DNA of 64,000 nucleotides from Alphaproteobacteria bacterium (lineage in GTDB: Bacteria > Pseudomonadota > Alphaproteobacteria > Micavibrionales > Micavibrionaceae): contig JAJFGU010000020.1 of the NCBI GenBank assembly GCA_021775955.1, forward strand, positions 124,001-188,000. Reading direction: 5' to 3'. The position numbers and the translations under genes are program-made. Shown here piece after piece: positions 19,611-28,528 of this stretch; within the stretch, counting starts at the first letter, position 1, and every line of letters starts with the position of its first letter. The notes below the pieces were generated by a model. The model was not told where the DNA came from. It did not search any database and saw nothing but the letters and a program-made list of their open reading frames with translations.

Positions 19611-20519
19611 ATGAGCATTCTTCCCGAAAGTTTAAAACTACGGCACAAGGCGGAGGGCGCGAGCGCTGATTTGCCCGCGCTGATGATGCTGGCTGAAAAG
19701 GCCGTCACCGGCGTGCTACAGGGCGAACATACACAAAGAAAAGCCGGACAAGGGGAGAAATTCTGGCAGTTTCGTGAATATGTGCCGGGCGACCGGCCCC
19801 AGGATATCGACTGGCGGCAATCGGCAAAGACCGACCATATTTATGTCCGGCAAAAGGAATGGCAGACCCCGCAAACCTGCGTTCTCTGGTGCAATCAGGG
19901 TCAGAGCATGGATTTCACCTCCAGCCCGAAACAGCCCTCAAAGCTAGAGGCTACACGCATTTTAACCCTGGCCATGGCGATCCTCATGACCCGCGCCGGA
20001 GAGCAGGCCGCGCTGTTCGGCAATCAAAGGGCGGGGCGCACGGAGTTATCGCTGCAACGCATCGGCGAATCTTTATGCGCGAACACGCTGCCCTTTGAAG
20101 ATTTGCCTGACCCGTATTATTACAAGCTGCCGCGGCATTGCACGCTCATACAAATCGGCGATTTTTTAGCGCCCCTCGAAGATACTGAATCTGTGTTTAG
20201 AAAATTATCGGGCCGCACCAGCAACGGCCTGATTATCCAGGTTCTCGACCCGGCGGAAATAGAGCTGCCCTATTCCGGGCGTTATGTTTTTGAAGAGCCC
20301 GGCACAAAATCGCAGGAGCAGATTAACCATGTTGATTCCATCAAGATCGAATACCAAAAACGCATCTCGGCGCATATTGAAGGCCTTCAGCATATCTGCC
20401 GCGACCAGCACTGGAGCTATATCCTGCACAGCACAGATAGTGAAATAAGCGATACGCTGGCCAAAATATGGGGCGCGATGTCACACCGCTCCATGATGCA
20501 TGCGGAGGCCGCTCTATGA
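19611..20519 (+). CDS. DUF58 domain protein
   Basis: 302 residues with the DUF58 core FREYVPGDRPQDIDWRQSAK (about 51-70), followed by a von Willebrand-A-like region. DUF58 proteins are regular partners of MoxR ATPases. No transmembrane segment is seen, so it should sit on the cytoplasmic side. It follows moxR by 21 bp, and its stop overlaps the ATG of the next gene. Confidence 0.88.
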   Translation: MSILPESLKLRHKAEGASADLPALMMLAEKAVTGVLQGEHTQRKAGQGEKFWQFREYVPGDRPQDIDWRQSAKTDHIYVRQKEWQTPQTCVLWCNQGQSMDFTSSPKQPSKLEATRILTLAMAILMTRAGEQAALFGNQRAGRTELSLQRIGESLCANTLPFEDLPDPYYYKLPRHCTLIQIGDFLAPLEDTESVFRKLSGRTSNGLIIQVLDPAEIELPYSGRYVFEEPGTKSQEQINHVDSIKIEYQKRISAHIEGLQHICRDQHWSYILHSTDSEISDTLAKIWGAMSHRSMMHAEAAL

Positions 20520-23233
20520 TCGGATTCTTACAAAATATCGTGTTTATGAATCCCTGGATTCTGGCCGGGGCGGCAGGCCTTCCTTTGCTTTGGTATCTGC
20601 TGCGTATTATGCCGCCGGCTCCACAGCATCTTATTTTGCCGACAACGCGTTTCCTAAAGGGCCTGATCCCGGAAAACCAGACCCCCAGCCATACGCCGTG
20701 GTGGATTTTACTGCTGCGGGTCTTTATCGCTTTGCTTGTTCTGATTGCTCTTGCTCATCCGGTTTATAACCCGGCGGGGCAATTACCGGGTCACGGGGCG
20801 CTGCGCATTGTCATCGACAATAGCTGGCCCAGCGCCACAATCTGGGATCGGCAAATCAAGGCGGCAGAAGAAACACTCTCACAAGCCGGGCGTGAGAAAA
20901 GACAAATTTATATCGTGACGACAGCGCCAGCCCCGGGAGAACCAAAGCCCCTTCAATACGGTCCGATGAATTATGCGGAAGGCCTGTCGATTCTACAGGG
21001 CCTGGAGCCCCTGCCCTGGCCGGCCGATTACAAAGCGGCGAAGGAACTTCTGAGCGAGCAGAAAGAAAAAAGCAACATCACAAGCCTGTGGTATGCCCAT
21101 GGCCTGAATGAAGGAAACATTCATCCGCTGATCAAAATATTGGCGGCACAAGGCGGGCTTCATTACATTTCTCCAAAGCCTGGCAACACGCCATTGCTCC
21201 TGCGCCCGTCTGAAAAAACTACACTGGATATGGAGGTTCTGGTTGAAGCGACGGCCAATATTCCCGAAGGCCTGCCGGTATCGGTCCAGGCCGTCACCGC
21301 GGATGGCCGGGTTCTCGATCATCAAAGCGCCACGCTCAGTCCGGCGGACCTACCGGCTGCCATTGCCTTTGATGTCCCCGAAGCCTTTCGCAACGATATC
21401 ACGCAATTCCGCCTTGCCGGAAAAACCGGGCCGGGCGGCATGCTACTATTGGATGAAAGCAGCCGCAAACGCTCCGTCGGTATCGTAGCCCCTGCGGAAA
21501 AAGCGGAAGCCGCCCCTTTCATTGAGGCGAGCTATTATCTCAAACGCGCACTCGAGCCTTATACATCCCTGCATTTTGGCGGTCTCCATGACATTTTGGA
21601 ACAAGAGCCTTCTGTGATTGTTTTGCCTGATATCGGCGCAATGCCACCGGAAGATCTGGACACGCTGGAGGGCTGGGTTAAAAAAGGCGGGTTGCTGCTG
21701 CGTTTTTCCGGCCCGAATATGGCGCAGGGTCAAAACGAGCTTTACCTTCTGCCCGTGCCGCTGCGCAAAGGCGGGCGTTCGCTGCAGGGATCACTGACAT
21801 GGCAGGAACCTGTGACCATAGCGCCTTTCGATGAGCGCAGCCCGTTTTACGGCATCACAGTTTCGGACGAAATTATTATCAAACAGCAAATGCTACCGGC
21901 GCAGGGACAGGAGATAGAAGACAAAATCTGGGCTTCGCTGTCAGATGGGACCCCTTTGATTACAGCCGCGCAACTGGACTCCGGTATGCTGGTTCTCATC
22001 CATACCACCGCGACGCCGGAATGGTCCGACCTTGCACTTTCCGGTTTGTTTGTAAAAATCCTGCGCCGCATCGTCAGCATTTCAGGAACAGCATCCAGCG
22101 AAAATACAAAAACCAGCGGTTATTTGGAGCCTATTTTGACACTGAACGGTTTTGGTTCTCTGCAAGAGCCGGGAAGTTTTGTGCGCTCCGTTCCGGCCAA
22201 AGATTTTGAGCAAACCGAGCCAAGCTCCGTTCACCCGCCCGGTCTTTACGGACGCGGCGGCGCGCAGCAGGCCCTCAATATAGGCTCGCACATCAAAAGA
22301 CTGGAGGCCACGGCAGGCTTGCCCGTCACGGTGACACAAAAACATTACGGCAGCGAATATGAGAGCGATCTTATGCCGTTCCTGCTTTATAGCGCGGTGA
22401 TATTGCTGCTTGCCGACTGGCTGATTATGATTGCCATGATGTTTGGCGCCAGGGCGTTTTTGCGCTTTGCCACGCCGGTTTTACTACTCTTTTTCATTAT
22501 TCCTCCAGCGTATGCGCCAGCTTACGCACAGGAGCAAAACTACGCCGATGGTCTATATCTGGCCTATATGCGAACCGGTGACACCAATATTGATACTATC
22601 AGCCACCAGGGCCTTAAATCTCTTACCCAAATTTTAAAGCGCCGCACATCCGTAGAGCCAGCCGGCGTTGCCGGGCTGGACCCCGAGCGCGATGAACTGG
22701 CCTTTTTCCCCATCATCTACTGGCCGGTTACGCCGGAGCAAAAACGCCTATCACCAAAAGCCCTTGGCAACATACAAAGCTACCTCGATCATGGCGGCAC
22801 CATTTTATTTGATACGCGCGATCGCAATTACGCCGCGCGCGCCTTAAGCGGCACCAAAAACACCGAAGCGCTGCGCCGTATGATCGGGGGGCTAAACCTC
22901 CCGCCTTTGATGCCGATGCCCGAAAATCATGTGCTGGGCAAATCATTTTACCTGCTGGACAGCTTTCCCGGCCGCTATCGTGGCGGCACGATATGGGTTG
23001 AACAAAACAGTGCCAAAGGCCGCGACGGAGTCTCATCCATTATTATCGGTCCGCATGACTGGGCGGGCGCCTGGGCCGCCGGTAAAGGCCAGCGCTCCTC
23101 GATGAGTGGCGGATCGCGCCAACAGGAACTGGCACAACGCTTTGGCGTAAACCTTGTGATGTATGCCCTGACCGGAAATTACAAAGCCGATCAGGTGCAT
23201 GTGCCGTTTATTCTCGAAAGGCTGGGCCAATAA
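20516..23233 (+). CDS. BatA/DUF4159 membrane protein
   Basis: 905 residues from the ATG at 20516 (MIGFLQNIVFMNPWILAGAA), which overlaps the DUF58 stop (ATGA). The N-terminus is the BatA-type double membrane segment (FMNPWILAGAAGLPLLWYLL and a helix near 60-80). The middle is a long extracytoplasmic part with a glutamine-amidotransferase-like fold (LEGWVKKGGLLLRFSGP). Two helices lie near residues 618-655, followed by a cleavable-looking PPAYAPAYA. The C-terminal DUF4159 domain (ADGLYLAYMRTGD...YLDHGGTILFDTRD) completes it. The role is unknown; the MoxR/DUF58 neighbourhood suggests a membrane-anchored complex. Confidence 0.85.
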   Translation: MIGFLQNIVFMNPWILAGAAGLPLLWYLLRIMPPAPQHLILPTTRFLKGLIPENQTPSHTPWWILLLRVFIALLVLIALAHPVYNPAGQLPGHGALRIVIDNSWPSATIWDRQIKAAEETLSQAGREKRQIYIVTTAPAPGEPKPLQYGPMNYAEGLSILQGLEPLPWPADYKAAKELLSEQKEKSNITSLWYAHGLNEGNIHPLIKILAAQGGLHYISPKPGNTPLLLRPSEKTTLDMEVLVEATANIPEGLPVSVQAVTADGRVLDHQSATLSPADLPAAIAFDVPEAFRNDITQFRLAGKTGPGGMLLLDESSRKRSVGIVAPAEKAEAAPFIEASYYLKRALEPYTSLHFGGLHDILEQEPSVIVLPDIGAMPPEDLDTLEGWVKKGGLLLRFSGPNMAQGQNELYLLPVPLRKGGRSLQGSLTWQEPVTIAPFDERSPFYGITVSDEIIIKQQMLPAQGQEIEDKIWASLSDGTPLITAAQLDSGMLVLIHTTATPEWSDLALSGLFVKILRRIVSISGTASSENTKTSGYLEPILTLNGFGSLQEPGSFVRSVPAKDFEQTEPSSVHPPGLYGRGGAQQALNIGSHIKRLEATAGLPVTVTQKHYGSEYESDLMPFLLYSAVILLLADWLIMIAMMFGARAFLRFATPVLLLFFIIPPAYAPAYAQEQNYADGLYLAYMRTGDTNIDTISHQGLKSLTQILKRRTSVEPAGVAGLDPERDELAFFPIIYWPVTPEQKRLSPKALGNIQSYLDHGGTILFDTRDRNYAARALSGTKNTEALRRMIGGLNLPPLMPMPENHVLGKSFYLLDSFPGRYRGGTIWVEQNSAKGRDGVSSIIIGPHDWAGAWAAGKGQRSSMSGGSRQQELAQRFGVNLVMYALTGNYKADQVHVPFILERLGQ

Positions 23234-25326
23234 TGGAAAGCCTGGATACAGCCCTGACCATTCACTTTTCGCCTTCCCTGCCGCTATATTGGCTGGCAGC
23301 TATTTTTATTGCCGGTACAGCGCTTCTGGTTTTGGGATTCTTATACAATCGAAAAGGTCTGGCGCTGCGGACCCTCACGCTGGCTGCTTTCATGCTGGTT
23401 CTGCTGCGGCCTTCGTTGATTGAGCAACAGCGCGAGGCTGTTCCTGATATTGCCGCCGTCGTTGTTGACCAAAGCGAGAGCCAGAAAATGGGAGATCGCG
23501 CACAAAAAACACAAGATGCCTTATCACACCTTAAAAAGGAATTTAAAAAATTTGAGGATATTGAGCTACGCATTGTTGAAGCGCCGCGCAGCAATCAAAT
23601 TACAAAAGACACCAGGCTTTTTGAATCGCTTGATACGGCGCTGGCCGACGTACCAGAAAAAAGGCGCGCCGGGGTTATTTTTCTCACCGACGGGCAAATT
23701 CATGACATTCCCGAAGATCCGGCCTCACTGGAAAAATACGGACCCGTTCACGCTCTTCTCACCGGAGATAAAAACGAGCGCGACCGCCAGCTTGTTGTCA
23801 CCAAAGCCCCCGCCTACGGCATTGTCGGGCAGAGCGTCACCATTGAATACAAAATCGAGGACACAGACAATATCGGCCAGGAAGAAGCGCTGGTTACACT
23901 CAAGCGCCATGATGGACAACCGGAAGTTTTTTATGTGCCGGTAGGCCAGCCACAAGAACTTGAGCTGCAGGTCGAACATGCCGGACAAAATGTCTTTGAA
24001 ATTGATGTACAAGGCGTTCCCGGCGAAATTACAAAAGCCAACAACCGCGCCGCACTTTTGGTCAATGGTGTGCGGGACAGGCTGAAAGTCCTGCTGGTTT
24101 CGGGTCAACCACATGCAGGCGGGCGAACATGGCGTGACTTATTGACCTCCGATCCTGGTGTTGATCTGGTCCATTTTACAATTTTACGCGAGCCCAACAA
24201 GCTCGACAGCACGCCGCAAAACGAGCTGTCCCTGATTGCCTTTCCTTTTCGGGAACTATTCGAGATCAAGCTTTATGATTTTGACCTGATTGTTTTTGAC
24301 CGTTACCGATTAAATAGAATCCTACCCAGCAACTACTTCAATAATATCGTTCGCTATGTCGAGGAAGGCGGCGCTTTGCTGGAAGCCAGCGGCCCTTCCT
24401 TTGCCACACAGGACTCGGTCTACTATACATCCCTGATGAATATCCTGCCCGGCACCCCGACAGGGGCGGTTATCCGTAAACCTTTCACGCCCAGCCTAAC
24501 CGAAAACGGCAACAAGCATCCGGTGACCAGAAACATATATTGGAAGGGCATTCCGCAAAGCGCCGACCCGAACTGGGGCCAATGGTTGCGCCAGGTCGTG
24601 ATTAAAAAGGAAAGCGGTGAAACCCTGATGAACGGCGTTGACAACTACCCTCTTCTTGTCCTTGACCGGGTTAAAGAGGGCCGGGTTGCGCAGCTATCGA
24701 GCGATCATATCTGGCTGTGGTCGCGCGGCTATCAATCCGGTGGGCCGCATGCCGAGCTTTTACGGCGGATTGTCCATTGGCTTATGAAAGAACCGGAACT
24801 CGATGAAAAGGCGCTGGAGGTTCAGATCGATGAAAACCACATCACCATCCGCTCTCAAAATTACAAACAATCCGAGATGGCTGTCACAATGACCCGGCCT
24901 GACGGCAGCCAGGAGCCTATTACGTTAGAGCCAAACAGCGAAGGCTGGCTGGAAACCGTAATCGAGGCGGATCAGCTTGGCATTTATGCTTTTGAAGACC
25001 CCGAAGGCCAGCGGCGCTTTGCGATTATCGGTGATCTCAACCCGCCAGAGTTGAGAGGCGTTAAAGCAACCCCGGACCTGTTATCGCCGATGGCACGCGC
25101 CTCAAAAGGCAGCATAAAATGGCTATCGGAAACCCCCACTCCTTCTATCCGTCCGCTTGCCGAGGACAGAAACTTTGCCGGGCGCAACTGGATTGGACTA
25201 CGCCAGAACCACGATTATAATGTGACGGGTATCAAGGAAAAACCATTATTGCCTGAATGGATGAGCGTCCTTATTTTACTGGGACTGGCAACCTTAACAT
25301 GGTGGCGCGAAGGTAAAATAAAATAA
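23233..25326 (+). CDS. Large membrane protein with amidotransferase-like extracytoplasmic domain
   Basis: 697 residues. Two transmembrane helices near the N-terminus (about 15-35 and 45-62), one at the C-terminus (about 674-690), and a long domain between. Residues about 70-180 resemble a von Willebrand A fold (VVVDQSESQKMGDRA with a MIDAS-like DQSES, and VIFLTDGQIHD). Residues about 290-500 resemble the class I glutamine-amidotransferase-like fold (YDFDLIVFDRYR, YVEEGGALLEASGP). This architecture is common for the last gene of MoxR/DUF58/BatA operons. The ATG overlaps the preceding stop (TAATG). Confidence 0.82.
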   Translation: MESLDTALTIHFSPSLPLYWLAAIFIAGTALLVLGFLYNRKGLALRTLTLAAFMLVLLRPSLIEQQREAVPDIAAVVVDQSESQKMGDRAQKTQDALSHLKKEFKKFEDIELRIVEAPRSNQITKDTRLFESLDTALADVPEKRRAGVIFLTDGQIHDIPEDPASLEKYGPVHALLTGDKNERDRQLVVTKAPAYGIVGQSVTIEYKIEDTDNIGQEEALVTLKRHDGQPEVFYVPVGQPQELELQVEHAGQNVFEIDVQGVPGEITKANNRAALLVNGVRDRLKVLLVSGQPHAGGRTWRDLLTSDPGVDLVHFTILREPNKLDSTPQNELSLIAFPFRELFEIKLYDFDLIVFDRYRLNRILPSNYFNNIVRYVEEGGALLEASGPSFATQDSVYYTSLMNILPGTPTGAVIRKPFTPSLTENGNKHPVTRNIYWKGIPQSADPNWGQWLRQVVIKKESGETLMNGVDNYPLLVLDRVKEGRVAQLSSDHIWLWSRGYQSGGPHAELLRRIVHWLMKEPELDEKALEVQIDENHITIRSQNYKQSEMAVTMTRPDGSQEPITLEPNSEGWLETVIEADQLGIYAFEDPEGQRRFAIIGDLNPPELRGVKATPDLLSPMARASKGSIKWLSETPTPSIRPLAEDRNFAGRNWIGLRQNHDYNVTGIKEKPLLPEWMSVLILLGLATLTWWREGKIK

Positions 25327-25340
25327 ACTTAAGCGGCAGC

Positions 25341-27626
25341 CTAATGGCCGGTTAAAACGGCTTGAATTTTTTCTGAAAGTATATGTTTGGCAATAGGCTT
25401 TCGCAAGACAGCCTTGATAGCCGGATGCTCATGCATCATATCTTTTAATTTCTGTTCGCTGTAACCTGACAGCAAAATAAACGGCAGATCCGGGAAATCC
25501 ATGTGAATTTGCTGCACAAGCTCCAGCCCTGTCATTTTTGGCATGTTATGGTCTGTCAGAACCAAATCAAATGCACCCGGGTTTTCTCTTAAAACCTCCA
25601 GAGCCTCCAAACCTGATACACAGGCAGCAGCCTCATAGCCAAGCCGTTCAAGCATGTTCATCATCATGTCACGGACAGAGCCTTGGTCTTCAACCAGCAA
25701 AATACAGCCACTGCCGCCTTCTGCAAAAACCTGCGCCTGGTCAGGCACCTCTTCCAAAACAGCGCCCTCTGCAAGAGGAAACAATAAATCAAAGCGGGTC
25801 CCTTTGCCGAGCGTGCTATCGATTACCATGGCACCGCGATGGCTGGCCACAACACCATGAACTGTCGCAAGCCCCAAACCTGTCCCCTTATCAACCGGCT
25901 TGGTTGTAAAAAAGGGCTCAAAAATATGCTCCATAATGACCTGGCTCATACCACTGCCGCTATCTTCAACACTCAGACAAACATACTCCTGCCCTTTCAC
26001 CATATGGCCCAAAATAAGCCTGGTGTGGCCTGATTGCGGTATCTCGAAGCGTATTGGCGGCGTTTCTCCTTCAGCTGGCAACTCGTCAACAAGCACATCA
26101 AACTGATCTGAAGAAACAATGTCCAAACCAACGGTCAGGGTACCATGCTCATCTTCAATAGCATCTTTGGCGTTCACACATAAATTCATGATGGCCTGTG
26201 CAATTTGGCTGGCATTGCCATTGATGGGGGCGTGCTTGGTTTCAATCTTTGTGTTCACTTCAATTGTTTTTGGCAACGTGGCCTGAAGCATAGATAGCGT
26301 CTCGTGCACAGGAATTGTTAAATCGAGACTATCTTTGCTACTTTCCTTACGCCTGGAAAAGGCCAGCATCTGATCAACCAGATCACGCGCCTGTCGCCCC
26401 GCCTGCAAAATATTGGCCGCAAATTTATGCTGAGGTGAGGATTCCTCAAGGTCGTCCATTAAAAATTCAGCATAACCGTTCATCGCTGCGAGGATATTAT
26501 TAAAATCATGGGCGATACCGCCAGCCAGACGCCCTATCGCCTCCATTTTCTGCGCCTGATAAAACTGGCTCTCCAACTCTTTTTTCTCTTTATCGGTACG
26601 CAGACGCTCTGAAATATCGCGCACCGTGCCAACAAACCCACCTTCCGGAAGCAAAGTCAGCGACAATTCTGCATTCACAACCTCTCCGTCCTTGATTGCA
26701 ATAGGAGATTCACCGCGCCAATAACTTTTTTCCTTTAGCTCCACCATCGCCGCTTTTTGAATTTCACGCCGCCCTTCAAGAATTTCCTCACGCCCCTCCT
26801 GGGCGTATAAACTCTCCCAGGGCTGATTAATATAATTTGACACCTCATCTTCAGGAATATTATGCAGCTTCATAAGCGCATTGTTCATATAGGTTAAATT
26901 GCCATCCTTATCGATGAGCCCTATGCCATCGCGTGACGCCTCCATTGCGGCAAGCCTCGTTGTCAACAGGCCCAATGTGAGCTTCTTCTCTTCGTTAATC
27001 AGCTTAAGCTTCCTGAGCTTGTCACTATTTAGAACGACAAGCAAAAACCCGGAAAGACCTATTGCAAGCACCGACCAATATAGCCACGCTTCTTTTTCTT
27101 CTTTTACCTCTGACAACTCCCTTTCCTGCTCTTCGCTATAAAAACTATAACCCAAGCTTTCGAGGCTTTGTTGTACCGCATCTAGAGTTTTTGCGACATA
27201 GGCCTGAGATTTTTCGGTCACAACTCTATCCCGATGGGCAATGATATCCATGATGCCGGCCATATCTGTCTGTATCATGGTCAGCTGCCTGATATAATTT
27301 TCGGGTTTCGGCTCCATATCAGAAAGATGAACCTTCAGAAGTGTATTATGATGCCTCTCTGAAAAGTCGGTATAGCTCTTCAATAGTGTCTTTTCATCGA
27401 CCAGCTTAGAGCCGCTGAGATAAGCGTAATAGTTTGATTTGAATTCATGGTAGTCATCATCAAGACGCAAAAGATCGTGACTATATTCTTTGTAGACATT
27501 AAGAAGATTCTGGTTTGCTTCCATCAAACTCAAAGATGAATTAAGGGCCAGCATACTAAAAATCAGTATCACCAACCCTGGAAGGTAGTTTACAAGATTC
27601 AGAAAATTTCGAGGTTCTATATTCAT
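25341..27626 (-). CDS. Hybrid sensor histidine kinase with PAS domain and C-terminal receiver
   Basis: 761 residues. Transmembrane helices at about 12-33 and 183-203 bracket a periplasmic helical sensor region. A PAS domain follows (about 225-350, GIGLIDKDGNLTYMNN), then the HisKA domain with the phospho-acceptor His in GGIAHDFNNILAAM (about 370). The HATPase domain has NLCVNAKDAIED, GSGM and GTGLGLATVHG, and a receiver has its Asp in LVLTDHNMPKMTG (about 695). The layout is CckA-like, but the true CckA candidate is at 33665. It lies 22 bp after a LuxR-type response regulator on the same strand, its likely partner. The signal is unknown. Confidence 0.88.
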   Translation of the reverse strand: MNIEPRNFLNLVNYLPGLVILIFSMLALNSSLSLMEANQNLLNVYKEYSHDLLRLDDDYHEFKSNYYAYLSGSKLVDEKTLLKSYTDFSERHHNTLLKVHLSDMEPKPENYIRQLTMIQTDMAGIMDIIAHRDRVVTEKSQAYVAKTLDAVQQSLESLGYSFYSEEQERELSEVKEEKEAWLYWSVLAIGLSGFLLVVLNSDKLRKLKLINEEKKLTLGLLTTRLAAMEASRDGIGLIDKDGNLTYMNNALMKLHNIPEDEVSNYINQPWESLYAQEGREEILEGRREIQKAAMVELKEKSYWRGESPIAIKDGEVVNAELSLTLLPEGGFVGTVRDISERLRTDKEKKELESQFYQAQKMEAIGRLAGGIAHDFNNILAAMNGYAEFLMDDLEESSPQHKFAANILQAGRQARDLVDQMLAFSRRKESSKDSLDLTIPVHETLSMLQATLPKTIEVNTKIETKHAPINGNASQIAQAIMNLCVNAKDAIEDEHGTLTVGLDIVSSDQFDVLVDELPAEGETPPIRFEIPQSGHTRLILGHMVKGQEYVCLSVEDSGSGMSQVIMEHIFEPFFTTKPVDKGTGLGLATVHGVVASHRGAMVIDSTLGKGTRFDLLFPLAEGAVLEEVPDQAQVFAEGGSGCILLVEDQGSVRDMMMNMLERLGYEAAACVSGLEALEVLRENPGAFDLVLTDHNMPKMTGLELVQQIHMDFPDLPFILLSGYSEQKLKDMMHEHPAIKAVLRKPIAKHILSEKIQAVLTGH

Positions 27627-27648
27627 ATGATTTAAAAACTACAGCCGC

Positions 27649-28347
27649 TCAGGATGCGGCCACAATACCCAGCTCACGAGCCTTTAAAGCCGCTTGTGTT
27701 CTGTTTTTTGCATCGAGCTTTCTACATATTCCGCGTACGTGCAATTTGACAGTAACAACCTGCAAGTCAAGCTCACGGGCTATTTCTTTATTCGAAGCCC
27801 CTTCTGCAAGATAAGACAGGACCTCTCTTTCGCGCGGAGTCAGATTAGAATTGGCAGAGCCGCTTATGTTACTTTGGGTTTCTTTAAGACCGCCATAACC
27901 GTTCGCCCCGTTCCCGTTACTGCCCCCATCGTAATGAGAGGGCATAATCATGTTGGTTTCATGATCCAGCGGTACGAAACGCTCACCGGTTAAAACCAGT
28001 TGAATGGCTTTAAGCAGAGCTTTACCAGAAAGGGTCTTTGGAAAATAACCAACGGCACCAAGGTCCATTGCATCATTGACATCTTTTGTTTCCGCGACAC
28101 CTGACATGAGGGCAACAGGAACATCCGGATAATCTTCCCGAACACGTTTGAAGCCATCCATACCGTTCATTCCGGGCATTCTCAAATCCAGCAAAATAAG
28201 ATCTTGATTCGGGTTTTCTTTCATAAGGTCAACAACTTCATAAAAATCCTTGGCCAAAGTAACATCGGCTTCAGGCTCCGCCCTTTCAATATATTGAACC
28301 AGCGCATCACGAAATAATGTATGGTCGTCTGCCAACAAAAGTTTCAT
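27649..28347 (-). CDS. NarL/FixJ-type response regulator
   Basis: 232 residues. Receiver domain with acidic pocket LLADDHTLF and phospho-acceptor Asp in LILLDLRMPGMNG (about 54), a Gly/Asn-rich linker (about 135-160), and a LuxR-type helix-turn-helix (LTPREREVLSYLAEGASNKEIARELDL...VTVKLHVRGICRKL, about 168-220). Directly upstream of the hybrid kinase gene. A perfect AGTGTACACT palindrome 51 bp before its start may be an autoregulatory site. Confidence 0.9.
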   Translation of the reverse strand: MKLLLADDHTLFRDALVQYIERAEPEADVTLAKDFYEVVDLMKENPNQDLILLDLRMPGMNGMDGFKRVREDYPDVPVALMSGVAETKDVNDAMDLGAVGYFPKTLSGKALLKAIQLVLTGERFVPLDHETNMIMPSHYDGGSNGNGANGYGGLKETQSNISGSANSNLTPREREVLSYLAEGASNKEIARELDLQVVTVKLHVRGICRKLDAKNRTQAALKARELGIVAAS

Positions 28348-28397
28348 TTCCCAACCCTATTTATTTTCTTAAATATTTTAGAATAACCCTATACTTA

Positions 28398-28407
28398 AGT
28401 GTACACT
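28398..28407. promoter_or_regulatory. Palindrome AGTGTACACT, candidate operator
   Basis: A perfect 10-bp palindrome in AT-rich DNA, 51 bp upstream of the LuxR-type response regulator gene. NarL/LuxR-family regulators bind short dyads, so autoregulation is plausible but not shown. The remaining gap to 28528 holds no gene I can support. Confidence 0.4.
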
Positions 28408-28528
28408 ATTCAATCTAAAATTGTATAAATAAAACGAAGGTGGTTTTCTGTGTATGCAGTAAAAACCCTTGTAGTTAATAGGCTTTCTAGAGTTAGAACC
28501 TGGGGTCAGGACCTGGATAAAATCTGCG

